Source: Glycomyces sambucus (GTDB taxonomy: Bacteria; Actinomycetota; Actinomycetes; Mycobacteriales; Micromonosporaceae). From it: 64,000 bases of DNA. Positions 15,043-23,746 of this stretch are shown piece after piece (position 1 is the first letter of the stretch; every line of letters starts with the position of its first letter). The notes under the pieces are model-generated. The model ran no database searches. It was not told the DNA's origin and saw nothing but the letters and a program-made list of their open reading frames with translations. The translations under genes and the position numbers were made by a program. The stretch is from NCBI RefSeq assembly GCF_900102815.1, contig NZ_FNGF01000005.1, positions 124,001 to 188,000 of the forward strand, given 5' to 3'.

Positions 15043-16074
15043 ATGACCTACGGCGCTTTCGAGAAGACTCACGCCGCCGCCGACGACCGCTACGAGCGCC
15101 TGGCCTACCGGCGCGCGGGGCGCTCCGGCCTCGACCTGCCCGCGCTCTCCCTCGGCCTGTGGCAGAAGTTCGGCACCGACTACCCGCCCGAGACCCAGCG
15201 CGAGATCATCCTCCACGCGTTCGACCTCGGGATCACCCACTTCGACAACGCCGACCGCTACGGTCCGCCGCACCGCGCCGCGCAGAAGGTCTTCGGCCGC
15301 GTCCTCGCCCGCGACCTCGCCCCGTACCGCGACGAACTGGTCCTCTCCACCAAGGCCGGCAACGCGATCAGCCCCAGCCCCTACCACCGGGGCGGCTCGC
15401 GCAAGTCCCTCCTCAACTCCCTGGAGCACAGCCTCCGCGACCTCGGCACCGACTACGTCGACGTCTTCTACCACCACCGGCCCGACCCGACCACGCCGCT
15501 CGAGGAGACCACCGGGGCCCTCGCCGACGCCGTCCGCCAGGGCAAGACCCTGTACGTCGGCGTCTCCAACTACACCCCCGAGCAGGCCCACGAGGCCGCC
15601 GAACTCCTTCGCGCCCAGGGCATCCAGCTCCTGGTCCACCAGCCGCGCTACTCGATCTTCGACCGCACGCCCGAGCGCAGCGGCCTCATCGACACCGCAG
15701 CGGCCGACGGCTTCGGCCTCGTCGTCTACTCCCCGCTCGCGCAGGGCCTCCTCACCGACAAGTACCTCCAGGACATCCCGGAGGGCGCGCGGGCGACGAA
15801 CAGCGCGTTCCTCAAGCCCGACGTCATCGACGCGACCTACCGCGAGCGCGCCGCCGCCCTCAACGCGCTCGCGAAGGAGCGCGGCCAGTCACTCGCCCAG
15901 CTCGCGATCCAGTGGGTGCTGCGCCGCCCCGAGGTCACCTCCGCGCTCATCGGCGCCAGCTCCACGTGGCAGCTCGACCACAACGTCCAGGCGCTCGACT
16001 TCCCCGAGCTCACCGACGAGGAGCTGAAGGCGATCGACGAGCACGGCGTCCACGGCACGGGCCTGGGGCTCTGA
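15043..16074 (+). CDS. Aldo/keto reductase (YghZ / potassium-channel beta-subunit-like)
   Basis: 343 residues. It has the catalytic tetrad context ITHFDNADRYGPPHRAAQ (Asp, Tyr), LSTKAGN (Lys) and VFYHHRPDPTTPLEETTGAL (His), and ends with NADPH-binding ALIGASSTWQLDHNV. The subgroup includes L-glyceraldehyde-3-phosphate reductase YghZ. Its substrate is presumably a toxic aldehyde or methylglyoxal-like compound. The stop is followed after one base by the nitroreductase ATG, so the two are an operon. Confidence 0.92.
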   Translation: MTYGAFEKTHAAADDRYERLAYRRAGRSGLDLPALSLGLWQKFGTDYPPETQREIILHAFDLGITHFDNADRYGPPHRAAQKVFGRVLARDLAPYRDELVLSTKAGNAISPSPYHRGGSRKSLLNSLEHSLRDLGTDYVDVFYHHRPDPTTPLEETTGALADAVRQGKTLYVGVSNYTPEQAHEAAELLRAQGIQLLVHQPRYSIFDRTPERSGLIDTAAADGFGLVVYSPLAQGLLTDKYLQDIPEGARATNSAFLKPDVIDATYRERAAALNALAKERGQSLAQLAIQWVLRRPEVTSALIGASSTWQLDHNVQALDFPELTDEELKAIDEHGVHGTGLGL

Positions 16075-16075
16075 C

Positions 16076-16909
16076 ATGCCCGCCGCCGCACCACCCGCCG
16101 AACCGCCCCGAGACGCCTCCGCCGCCGCGCGGTACGGCGACCCGGAGGCGCGGCTGGGCGCCGTCAACGACATCGTCCGCGTCCAGCTCGCCCACCGCTC
16201 CGTGCGCCGGTTCGGCCCGCGCGACGTCACCGAGGAGGAGCTGACCACGCTCGTCGCCGCCGCCCAGTCGGCGCCGACCTCCTCGAACCTCCAGCCGTGG
16301 AGCGTCATCGCCGTGCGCGACCCCGAGCGCAAGGCCCGCCTCGCGCGCCTCTCGGGGCGCCAGGACTTCATCGCGCAGGCGCCGCTGTTCCTGGTCTGGG
16401 TCGCCGACCTCGGCCGCGCCCGGCGCCTGGCCGCCCGCCGCGGCACCGAGGTGCACGCCGCGGACTACCTGGAGACCACACTCATCGGCTTCATCGACAC
16501 CGCCCTCGCCGCGCAGAACGCGGTGACGGCCGCCGAGTCGCTGGGGCTCGGCTCGGTGTTCGTGGGCGCGATCCGCAACAGCACCGAGGAGGTCGCCGCG
16601 GAGCTGAAACTGCCGCCGCACACGGTGGCCGCCTTCGGGTTGGCCGTGGGCGAACCCGACCCGGCCGAGGCCGCCGACGTGAAGCCGCGCCTGCCGCAGG
16701 CCGCGGTGCTCCACCGCGAGCGGTACAGCGAGGCCGCCGACGATCACCTCGACGTCTACGACGAGCGCCTGAGCGCCTACAACGCCCGCTTCGGGCTGGC
16801 CGGGAACTGGACCGACCGGGTCCTGGCGCGCCTGCGCGGGCCCGAGTCCATGGGCGGCCGGCACCGGCTGCGGCCGATCCTGGAGTCGCTCGGTTTCCCT
16901 TCGCGCTGA
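16076..16909 (+). CDS. Nitroreductase-family flavin reductase (NfsA-like)
   Basis: 277 residues. RSVRRFGPRDVTEEEL (about 41-56) and SAPTSSNLQPWSVIAVRD give the FMN phosphate and ring contacts of the NfsA/FRP branch. FVGAIRNSTEEVAAELKLPPHTVAAFGLAVGEP is the dimer and C-terminal core. It uses NADPH to reduce FMN or nitro compounds. It directly follows the aldo/keto reductase and could provide reduced FMN for the divergent SsuD-like enzyme, although that is an inference from context. Confidence 0.9.
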   Translation: MPAAAPPAEPPRDASAAARYGDPEARLGAVNDIVRVQLAHRSVRRFGPRDVTEEELTTLVAAAQSAPTSSNLQPWSVIAVRDPERKARLARLSGRQDFIAQAPLFLVWVADLGRARRLAARRGTEVHAADYLETTLIGFIDTALAAQNAVTAAESLGLGSVFVGAIRNSTEEVAAELKLPPHTVAAFGLAVGEPDPAEAADVKPRLPQAAVLHRERYSEAADDHLDVYDERLSAYNARFGLAGNWTDRVLARLRGPESMGGRHRLRPILESLGFPSR

Positions 16910-16916
16910 AGGGGGA

Positions 16917-16949
16917 GGGGCCGCTTCCGCGAGTGGCGGGAGCGGCCCC
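16917..16949 (+). terminator. Terminator of the reductase operon
   Basis: Stem of about 14 bp with one mismatch (GGGGCCGCT... paired with ...AGCGGCCCC, 16917-16930 and 16936-16949), starting 7 bp past the nitroreductase stop. Confidence 0.75.
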
Positions 16950-17037
16950 AGTGGAGTCTCGGCCTTGATCGACTTCGGCGCGCGTGCGAGGATGCGACAG
17001 CGAGACCCTGTTCCCCCTCCCCGGAAGGACTCGTCCC

Positions 17038-18240
17038 TTGCGACGCGTATCCCGCCTGGTCGTCCCGATCAACGCCGCCATGCAGTCCTCGATGCGGCGC
17101 CAGACCGCCGACGTCGACGGCTACTTCGAGAAGATGGTCCGCCAGGCGGAGGCCGCCTCGGGCGGCAGCGCCCGCGGCGACGAGGAGTTCCTGGAGGGCT
17201 ACCGCCACCTGCTGCGCCAGGTCGCGAAAGTCCGCACCATGTCCGCGCTCGGCTGGACCGGTTTCACCGCGGACATGAAGGGCCGCATGACGAACCGGTT
17301 CCGCGTGCACCGCCTCGTCGCCGACCACCCCGAGATCCTGGACGAGCCGATCGAGCGGCCCATCATCGTCACGGGCATGCCCCGCACCGCCACCACGCTG
17401 GCGCACAAGATCCTCGCCTACCCCGAGGGCAACCGGGCGCCGCTCATGTGGGAGCTCCAGGCGACCGACCGCGCCGACATCGACCCGAAGATCCGCAAGC
17501 GCCGCATCGCGGTCGCGCGCGCCTCGGCCCGCTTCGGGCACTTCTTCTCGCCGGTGCTCCCCGACATCCACGCGATGGAGCCCGAGTCGCCCGAGGAGTG
17601 CGTGTTCGCGCTTCCCCACGGCCGCAACATGCTCGTGACGTTCCGGATGCCCGGGTACCGCAACTGGCTCGACGAGCACGACTTCCTGCCCGACTACGAG
17701 TACTACCGGAAGGTGCTCCAGGTCCTCCAGTTCGGGGCGCAGCGGCGCCGCTGGGTCCTCAAGTCCCCGTACCACCTCGAGCACCTCGGCGTCCTCATGA
17801 AGGTCTTCCCGGACGCGCAGATCGTGTGGACCCACCGCGACCCGAACACGGTGATGGGCTCGTGGTGCTCGCTCATGGAGACCGGCGTGGCCATCTGCAA
17901 CCGCGAGTACGACCCGCACCAGATCGGCCAGGACTGGCTGGAGATGCTCTCGCGCGTGGTCGAGATCGGCCGCGACGTACGCACCACGCTCGCCCGCGAC
18001 CGCGTCGTGGACGTCTCGTACCACCAGCTCACCGCGAACCCGTACGAGGAGCTGCCGGGGATCTTCCGGCGCCTCGGCATGGAGTTCACGCCGCGCGACG
18101 AGCAGAACCTGCACGACGTCCTCGCCCGCCCCGGCATGAAGCGCGGCCACGAGTACAGCCTCCGCCACTACGGCCTCGACCCGGACCTGGTCGACAAGGC
18201 GTTCGGCGACTACACGCGCATGGTCCACGCCATGCGCTGA
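17038..18240 (+). CDS. Sulfotransferase-family protein
   Basis: 400 residues from a TTG start with GGAAGGA about 8 bp upstream; an in-frame ATG at 16984 has no such site. The 5'-phosphosulfate loop PIIVTGMPRTATTLAHKIL is at about 108-126, and the 3'-phosphate-binding segment IVWTHRDPNTVMGSWCS at about 262-278 has the conserved Arg and Ser. It should transfer sulfate from PAPS to a hydroxyl group of a small molecule or glycan. The family (Sulfotransfer_3) is widespread in actinobacteria with unknown acceptors. It is followed by the sulfite-oxidase-like gene after a 50-bp gap. Confidence 0.85.
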   Translation: MRRVSRLVVPINAAMQSSMRRQTADVDGYFEKMVRQAEAASGGSARGDEEFLEGYRHLLRQVAKVRTMSALGWTGFTADMKGRMTNRFRVHRLVADHPEILDEPIERPIIVTGMPRTATTLAHKILAYPEGNRAPLMWELQATDRADIDPKIRKRRIAVARASARFGHFFSPVLPDIHAMEPESPEECVFALPHGRNMLVTFRMPGYRNWLDEHDFLPDYEYYRKVLQVLQFGAQRRRWVLKSPYHLEHLGVLMKVFPDAQIVWTHRDPNTVMGSWCSLMETGVAICNREYDPHQIGQDWLEMLSRVVEIGRDVRTTLARDRVVDVSYHQLTANPYEELPGIFRRLGMEFTPRDEQNLHDVLARPGMKRGHEYSLRHYGLDPDLVDKAFGDYTRMVHAMR

Positions 18241-18290
18241 TCGCATGCCGCCGCCCCCGCCGCGGCCTACGATTGCGGCGGGAGGCGGCC

Positions 18291-18893
18291 ATGACCGATC
18301 TGACACCTGGCTTCCAGGGGCGCCGGCGCGCGGTGGACGACCGCGTGCCGCCCGGCCAGTACCTGACCGACGACTTCCCGGTGCTCTCCGCCGGGCCCAC
18401 GCCCTCGGTGAAGACCGACCGGTGGACGTTCACGGTGACCTCGGAGACCGGCGAGCGCCGGGTCTGGACGTGGGACGAGTTCGCGGCCCTGCCGCACGAG
18501 ACCCCCACGGTCGACATCCACTGCGTCACGAGGTGGTCGAAGCTCGACACGACCTGGCGCGGCGTCTCCGCGGACACGCTCCTGGCCGGGCTGGAGACGC
18601 AGGCCGACTACGTGGTGGTCCACTCCTTCGACGGGTACACGACGAATCTCCCTTTCCGGGACATCACGGACGGCCGCGCGTGGGTCGCCACGGGCTACGA
18701 CGGCCGGCCGCTCCACGCCGAGCACGGCGGGCCCGCGCGGTTCCTCGTCCCGCACCTGTACTTCTGGAAATCCGCGAAGTGGGTCTCGGGGATCACGCTG
18801 CACACCGAGGACCGGCCCGGCTTCTGGGAGCGCGCGGGCTACCACGACTACGGCGACCCGTGGCTGGAGCAGCGCTACCAGGCGGGGTTCTGA
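18291..18893 (+). CDS. Sulfite-oxidase-like molybdopterin protein
   Basis: 200 residues, one oxidoreductase molybdopterin-binding domain. The Mo-ligating Cys is Cys78 in VDIHCVTRWSKLDTTWRGV, followed by YVVVHSFDGYTTNLPF, RPLHAEHGGPARFLVPHLYFWKSAKWV and a FWERAGYHDYGDPWLEQRY ending, the standard pattern of cytoplasmic YedY/SUOX-like proteins. No signal peptide. GGGAGG lies before the ATG. It is paired with a ferredoxin reductase gene 2 bp downstream, a recurrent actinobacterial pair in which the flavoprotein should pass electrons to or from the Mo site. Substrate unknown. Confidence 0.9.
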   Translation: MTDLTPGFQGRRRAVDDRVPPGQYLTDDFPVLSAGPTPSVKTDRWTFTVTSETGERRVWTWDEFAALPHETPTVDIHCVTRWSKLDTTWRGVSADTLLAGLETQADYVVVHSFDGYTTNLPFRDITDGRAWVATGYDGRPLHAEHGGPARFLVPHLYFWKSAKWVSGITLHTEDRPGFWERAGYHDYGDPWLEQRYQAGF

Positions 18894-18895
18894 GC

Positions 18896-19615
18896 GTGGC
18901 CGCCGACGGCGATTGGCAGAAGGCGCGCCTGGTCGAGCGCCGGGAGGAGACGGCCACGGCGGTGACGCTCGTCTTCGAGCCCGAGGACTGGCCCGGCCAT
19001 CTCGCCGGGCAGCACGCGGACCTGCGGCTCACCGCGGCCGACGGCTACACGGCGGTGCGCTCGTACTCGATGGCCGCGCCCGCGCGGGACGGCCTGGTCG
19101 AGTTCACGATCCAGCGCGTGAACGACGGCGAGGTCTCGACCTACTTGTGCGACGACCTCCCGATCGGCGCGTACGCGGAGGTGAAGGGCCCCATCGGTGG
19201 GTGGTTCGTGTGGCGGCCGACCGACACGGCCCCGGTGCTGCTGGTGGCGGGCGGTTCGGGGATCGTCCCGCTCCAGGCGATGATCCGCGAGCGCCGCGCC
19301 GCGGGCTCGCGGACGCCGTTCCGGCTGGTCTACTCGGTGCGCACGCCCGCGGACGTCATCTACGCGGACGAACTCGCGCGGCCCGACGCCACGGGCCTGG
19401 AGACCGCGATCCTCTACACGCGCCGGGCCCCCGAAGGGGCGCTGCGTCCACCGGCGCGGATCGGCCTCGCCGACCTCAACACGCACGGCTGGCCGCCGGA
19501 CTTCCAGCCCGTGTGCTTCGTGTGCGGCCCCAACGGTTTCGTGGAGACGGCCGCGAGGGCGCTGGTCGCCCTCGGGCACGACTCGCACCGGATCAAGACC
19601 GAGCGCTTCGGCTGA
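18896..19615 (+). CDS. Ferredoxin-NADP reductase-like flavoprotein
   Basis: 239 residues from a GTG start 2 bp after the previous stop. FAD-binding RSYSMAAPA, flavin phosphate segment VSTYLCDDLPIGAYAEVKGPIGGWF, NAD(P) motif LLVAGGSGIVPLQAM and the C-terminal FVCGPNGFVETAARALVALG are all present. It lacks an iron-sulfur domain. It most likely supplies electrons to the adjacent molybdopterin protein; the two overlap in function as an oxidoreductase pair. Confidence 0.9.
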   Translation: MAADGDWQKARLVERREETATAVTLVFEPEDWPGHLAGQHADLRLTAADGYTAVRSYSMAAPARDGLVEFTIQRVNDGEVSTYLCDDLPIGAYAEVKGPIGGWFVWRPTDTAPVLLVAGGSGIVPLQAMIRERRAAGSRTPFRLVYSVRTPADVIYADELARPDATGLETAILYTRRAPEGALRPPARIGLADLNTHGWPPDFQPVCFVCGPNGFVETAARALVALGHDSHRIKTERFG

Positions 19616-19639
19616 GGCCGGAGCGCCCGGTCTTCATCC

Positions 19640-20290
19640 CTATTTGGCGCGGATCGCCTGGAGGCACACGGCCGAGGCCCACAGCCAGATGACGGCCCCG
19701 CCCGCGAGCATCCACCGGTAGTCGGCCGCCGCGAACGAGACCGCGGTGAGCCCGAGGTACAGCGCGGGCACCGCGTAGCAGGTTGCGCGCCAAGCGGTCC
19801 GGCCCTCGCGGGCGAACCGGCGGGCTAGGACGAAGCACGCGACGAGCAGCGTCAGGCCCGCGCCCGGGGCCGCGAACGCGTGCAGGATGCTGTGCCAGCT
19901 CTGCGAAGCGGGCGCGCCTTCGGCCGTCCCGGCCGGGAACCCGAACGCCGGATCGGACACGAACACGCCGCCCCACACGAGCGCGATCCCGTAGAGCCCG
20001 AACAGCCTCGGGCCCCACTTCGACCCGGGCCCGTCGGCAAGCGCGCGGCGCAGCCCGACCGCGCCGAGGATCGCGAGGAGCCCGGACACGATGAAGTTGG
20101 TGATCTGCAGCCAGCCGTGCTCGCCGACGCTGAGCAGGCTCAGCGGGTGCACGACGGGGTCGAACCCGTCGCGGGTCGCGGCGAGCACGAGCGTGGCCCC
20201 GACGAACAGCGGCGCGGCGGCGACCCCGCAGGCCAGCAGGCCGCGGGTCGAGGCGGTGAGCGGGGTGGGGGGTGCGGTGGTCGTGGGCAT
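19640..20290 (-). CDS. DUF998-family integral membrane protein
   Basis: 216 residues with about six predicted transmembrane helices (ACGVAAAPLFVGATLVLAA, ITNFIVSGLLAILGAVGL, LFGLYGIALVWGGVFV, APGAGLTLLVACFVLA, CYAVPALYLGLTAVSFA and the last WMLAGGAVIWLWASAVCL). HPLSLLSVGEHGWLQ between helices 1 and 2 is the DUF998 signature. Function unknown. GAGGAGC before the ATG supports this start. Convergent with the flavoprotein gene. Confidence 0.82.
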   Translation of the reverse strand: MPTTTAPPTPLTASTRGLLACGVAAAPLFVGATLVLAATRDGFDPVVHPLSLLSVGEHGWLQITNFIVSGLLAILGAVGLRRALADGPGSKWGPRLFGLYGIALVWGGVFVSDPAFGFPAGTAEGAPASQSWHSILHAFAAPGAGLTLLVACFVLARRFAREGRTAWRATCYAVPALYLGLTAVSFAAADYRWMLAGGAVIWLWASAVCLQAIRAK

Positions 20291-20529
20291 CGAGGGCTCC
20301 TCGGGACGGTGAAGGGGGTGGTGAACGGGTGTTGCCGGTGTTGACGACGCGACAGCGATGAATTCATCGGGCGTGAGCGCCTTCACTCCTGTGGCGCCAG
20401 AACCGTTGCGCCGCTGCGGCCCGCGCTGGGCCCGGCGGGCACCGACGAGACGACCCACTCGCACCTTGAACGCCGCCGGTCCGCCGCTGGGTCTCAGGCA
20501 GACGCCTTATGCCCCTGACCAGGGAAATG

Positions 20530-20559
20530 TTGAAATCCCCCGCAAAATGTCGCTAGTCT
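20530..20559 (+). promoter_or_regulatory. Promoter of the transglutaminase-like gene
   Basis: -35 TTGAAA (20530-20535) and -10 TAGTCT (20554-20559) with an 18-bp spacer, 29 bp before the ATG; GGAG precedes the start. It lies in an otherwise featureless ~300 bp gap. Confidence 0.6.
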
Positions 20560-20587
20560 CCGATCCACCTTCAGAACGGAGCCAGCG

Positions 20588-21469
20588 ATGACCACACAGG
20601 ACGAACTCGCCTATTACGCGGCACCCGGCCCCCTCACCACCGCCGAACCCGCGCTCACGAGCCTCCCCGCCGAGGTCCTGGCGCTCCTGGAAGCCGTCCA
20701 GGGCCTCCTCGTTCACGAACCGGGCCACCCCGACCGCCCCACCGGGCACCTCCGCAGCACCGCCGAGATCCTCGACCACCTCGCCCCGACCGGCCCGCTC
20801 ACCCAAGCGCGCCAACCGGATCAGCGCCTCATCGGCTGCTGCCGGCACTTCACGCTCCTCCCGGTCGCGGCCCTCCGCGCCCACGGCATTCCGGCCCGCG
20901 CCCGCTGCGGCTTCGCCACCTACTTCATGCCCGGCTGGCACATCGACCACTGGGTGGTCGAGTGCTGGAGCGCCGGGCGCTGGCACCTCGCCGACGCCCA
21001 ACTCGACCCGGCCCTGCGTGAACGCCTCGGCATCGCCTTCGGCTCCGCCTTCAACCCCGCCGACGTCCCCCGCGGCAGCACCACCGCTCCGAATGCCGAT
21101 CCACGTGCCTTCGCCGTGGCAGGCGAGACCTGGCTCCGCTGCCGCGCAGGCAATCTCGACCCGGCCCGCTGCGGCTTCCCCGGCGACGGCACCCACGGCC
21201 TCTGGTGGATCGCGGGCAACCTCATCCGCGACGTGGCCGCGCTCGCCAAGATGGAACTCCTGCCATGGGACCTCTGGGGCGCCATGCCCGGCCCCGCCGA
21301 CCCCATCACCGACGACCTCGCCACCCTCCTCGACCACCTCGCCACCATCACCGCAGACCCCGAAACAGCCGCCAAGTCCCGCGACACCTACCCCGACGCG
21401 GCCCTGAAGGTCCCCGCAAAAGTCTTCAACCACCTCCGCCAAGCAGAGGAACCGGTCTTCACGAGCTGA
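20588..21469 (+). CDS. Transglutaminase-like superfamily protein
   Basis: 293 residues. A possible Cys-His-Asp triad is visible: GCCRHFTLLPVAALRAHGIPARARCG (Cys84/85), HIDHWVVECW (about 118-127) and WHLADAQLD (about 132-140), the order found in transglutaminase-like cysteine proteases and amidases. No signal peptide or membrane helix, so it is probably cytoplasmic. The cleaved or linked substrate is unknown. Unlike many bacterial members it has no neighbouring DUF58 or AAA gene. Confidence 0.8.
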   Translation: MTTQDELAYYAAPGPLTTAEPALTSLPAEVLALLEAVQGLLVHEPGHPDRPTGHLRSTAEILDHLAPTGPLTQARQPDQRLIGCCRHFTLLPVAALRAHGIPARARCGFATYFMPGWHIDHWVVECWSAGRWHLADAQLDPALRERLGIAFGSAFNPADVPRGSTTAPNADPRAFAVAGETWLRCRAGNLDPARCGFPGDGTHGLWWIAGNLIRDVAALAKMELLPWDLWGAMPGPADPITDDLATLLDHLATITADPETAAKSRDTYPDAALKVPAKVFNHLRQAEEPVFTS

Positions 21470-21487
21470 CCGCCTTAGTCGGCATCC

Positions 21488-21772
21488 TCATACCGCCCAG
21501 GGATCGGGGCCCTCCCAGGTCGAGTCGTCGCCGGTGTCGTCGGACTCGATGTCGCCGAGGTCAGGGCCGGGTTCCCACATCGGGTAGCGCCGGCCCGCGG
21601 CGGTCTCGTAGATGAAGATCGAGTCCCGCTGACCCCGGGACGGGTCCGGCGCAAGGCCGAGTTCGCGGGCCTTCGCTTCGAGGGGCAGGCGCCCGGTGTC
21701 CCACGCCTCCAGAAGCTTCGCCAGCTTCTCGGGGTCATCGGTGACCGCCCAGGCCGCAATCTCATCGCTCAC
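21488..21772 (-). CDS. Small acidic protein, unknown function
   Basis: 94 residues from GTG 21772, chosen because GGGGAGG lies 8 bp upstream; longer in-frame starts lack a site. The N-terminal helix (EIAAWAVTDDPEKLAKLLEAWDTGRLPLEAKARELG) resembles small actinobacterial regulatory or immunity-type proteins. The C-terminal half is rich in Asp, Gly, Trp and Pro. I do not recognise a family. Confidence 0.6.
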   Translation of the reverse strand: MSDEIAAWAVTDDPEKLAKLLEAWDTGRLPLEAKARELGLAPDPSRGQRDSIFIYETAAGRRYPMWEPGPDLGDIESDDTGDDSTWEGPDPWAV

Positions 21773-21873
21773 GCCAATGCCTCCCCTGTGCCTTGGTACG
21801 CCTTGCTCGCCATCCGACCCACCTGATGGCATTCTCCGCCTCCGAACGAGTGCTGTGGCGGGATACTAGGGGC

Positions 21874-22713
21874 ATGGAGTACGTGTCGCGGGTGCCGCGG
21901 CCGCCGTTGGACGGGTTTGTCGACGACCTCTACTACCTGGAGGGCGCGTCGCCGTATTCAATGCTCACGCTGCCGGCGAACCCTTCGGCGCTGCTCATCG
22001 TCAATCTGGGGCCACCGTTTCGAATTCGGGGCGGGACCGATGCCGCGACGGCTGAGTATGCCGACGGGTGCGTGTTCACCATGCCTACCCGCGCGGTCGC
22101 GTTCGGGTACCCGCCGCGGACCAGGTCGGTCGGGGTGCACTTCAAACCGTGGGGGCTGGCGCCGTTCGTGTCGATGCCCGCGGCCGAGTTGTGCGACAGG
22201 CCGGTGACCTTGGAGCAGGTGTGGGGCCGGGCCGCGGTTGACGAGTTGCGGGACCGGTTGCACTCCGCAGCGGGGCCGCAGGAGATGCTGACGATCCTTG
22301 AGGGCGAGCTGATGCGGCGGTTGCGCGAGACGGCAGGGGTGGGTTTGGTCCGCCATGCGAGCAGCGTTATCGCGAGGGCAAGAGGGGCGGTGTCGATCGG
22401 AGACCTGAACACGGCGGCCGGGGTCAGCAGTACCCATCTCGCGCAACGGTTCAAGGAACTCATCGGCGTCACGCCCAAGCGGCTCGCCCGCAGCTACCGG
22501 TTCACCGTCACCGTGCTCGGGATCGACCCCGCCGAGCCGGTCGACTGGGCCGCGCTCGCCGGTCGCGCTGGCTACTTCGACCAGGCCCACTTCGGACATG
22601 AGTTCCGGGAGTTCACCGGATTCACGCCGACCCGTTACCTGGAACTCCGACGCCAGTTCATGCACGAACATCCAGGTCACGTGCTCGACAGTTGGCCCCT
22701 CCCGGCCGATTGA
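21874..22713 (+). CDS. AraC-family transcriptional regulator
   Basis: 279 residues. The C-terminal double helix-turn-helix (about 185-270) includes SIGDLNTAAGVSSTHLAQRFKELIGVTPKRLARSYR and AGRAGYFDQAHFGHEFREFTGFTPTRYLELR. The N-terminal half has an AraC-ligand/DUF6597-like beta domain. The ATG lies 6 bp after GATACT (21862-21867) and has no ribosome site, so it appears leaderless. It is 65 bp upstream of a RibD-like reductase gene and may control it. Confidence 0.9.
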   Translation: MEYVSRVPRPPLDGFVDDLYYLEGASPYSMLTLPANPSALLIVNLGPPFRIRGGTDAATAEYADGCVFTMPTRAVAFGYPPRTRSVGVHFKPWGLAPFVSMPAAELCDRPVTLEQVWGRAAVDELRDRLHSAAGPQEMLTILEGELMRRLRETAGVGLVRHASSVIARARGAVSIGDLNTAAGVSSTHLAQRFKELIGVTPKRLARSYRFTVTVLGIDPAEPVDWAALAGRAGYFDQAHFGHEFREFTGFTPTRYLELRRQFMHEHPGHVLDSWPLPAD

Positions 22714-22778
22714 TTTCTTACAAGACCTGCGGCCCGCGAGGCGTTAGCTTGAGACTTTCAGCGATAGAGGAGAGTCCC

Positions 22779-23360
22779 GTGGGAAAAGTGGTCATGTACG
22801 CATCGGTGTCGGTCGACGGGTTCATCGCGGACGCGGGCGACCAGCCCGGTCCGCTGTTCGACTGGCTGCTCAGTGGTGATGTGCCGCTTGACGAGAGCGG
22901 CTTCGTGAAGGTCTCGCAGACCTCGTACGACTACATCAAGCCGTACTGGGACGCCATCGGGGTGACCATCGCCGGCCGCCACGTCTTCGACCTCACGAAC
23001 GGCTGGGACGGCGTGCCCCCGGCCGGGATCGACCATGTCGTGGTCGTGTCCCACCGAGGCAGGCCCGAGGGCTGGTTCCCCGAGGCGCCCTTCCACTTCA
23101 TCGACGGCATCGAGGCCGCGATGGCCAAGGCGCAGGAACTCGCAGGTGATCGGATTGTCGAGGTCGCCGCAGGCGACGTCGGCGGCCAGATGCTCGCTGC
23201 GGGGCTCGTGGACGAGGTGCGCATGGACGTCGCGCCCGCCGTGCTCGGCTCCGGAAAGCGCTACTTCGGGTCGGTCGACGCGCAGCACCTGCTGGAGGAC
23301 CCCGCCGAGGTGATCCAGGGCAGCCGCATCCTCCACCTGCGCTACCCGGTCCGCCGCTGA
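22779..23360 (+). CDS. Dihydrofolate-reductase-like / RibD C-terminal domain protein
   Basis: 193 residues from a GTG with GAGGAG 6 bp upstream. VVMYASVSVDGFIAD, VTIAGRHVFDLTNGW and the late IVEVAAGDVGGQMLAAGLVDEVRMDVAPAVLGSGKRYF give the RibD_C/DHFR fold with its NADPH site. It is a distant paralogue of the gene at 5431-6096. The natural substrate is unknown. Confidence 0.87.
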   Translation: MGKVVMYASVSVDGFIADAGDQPGPLFDWLLSGDVPLDESGFVKVSQTSYDYIKPYWDAIGVTIAGRHVFDLTNGWDGVPPAGIDHVVVVSHRGRPEGWFPEAPFHFIDGIEAAMAKAQELAGDRIVEVAAGDVGGQMLAAGLVDEVRMDVAPAVLGSGKRYFGSVDAQHLLEDPAEVIQGSRILHLRYPVRR

Positions 23361-23365
23361 CCGGA

Positions 23366-23737
23366 TCAGTCGGTCTTGCGGAATCTGGTGAGCCAGAGGA
23401 GGTCTATCGGGAGGTTGAGCAGGAGGGCGGTGGCGACTCCTGGGGCGTAGCCGTTGTTGATGACGGCGAGGGGGAGGTGGGGGAGGGCGACGTTGATCAG
23501 CATGATCGTGGCGAGGACTGTTATCGGCCAGGTTTTTCCGGTGCGAGTTGCGAAGAGCACCAGGGCGAGGCCGATGAGTGTGACTGCGGCTGTGGCGATT
23601 TGGAAGGCACCCGGTGAGGGCCATGGGATGGGGAGGTCGGGCGGGAGGTCTTCGAGGAATGCGGGTGCGGTCAGGGCCTCTTCGAGGTTGTGCACCGCGA
23701 ACGCTCCGAACACCGCCCACGCCCAGCCTTTTCGCAT
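23366..23737 (-). CDS. HXXEE-domain integral membrane protein
   Basis: 123 residues, four predicted transmembrane helices. The family signature His-x-x-Glu-Glu appears as HNLEE in helix 1 (about 16-20), and a second His/Asn motif (ALPHLPLAVINNGYAPG) in the third helix fits the same family. The charged residues inside the membrane suggest a metal- or lipid-linked enzyme, but no function is established. Convergent with the RibD-like gene, 5 bp between stops. Confidence 0.8.
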   Translation of the reverse strand: MRKGWAWAVFGAFAVHNLEEALTAPAFLEDLPPDLPIPWPSPGAFQIATAAVTLIGLALVLFATRTGKTWPITVLATIMLINVALPHLPLAVINNGYAPGVATALLLNLPIDLLWLTRFRKTD

Positions 23738-23746
23738 GTACCAAGG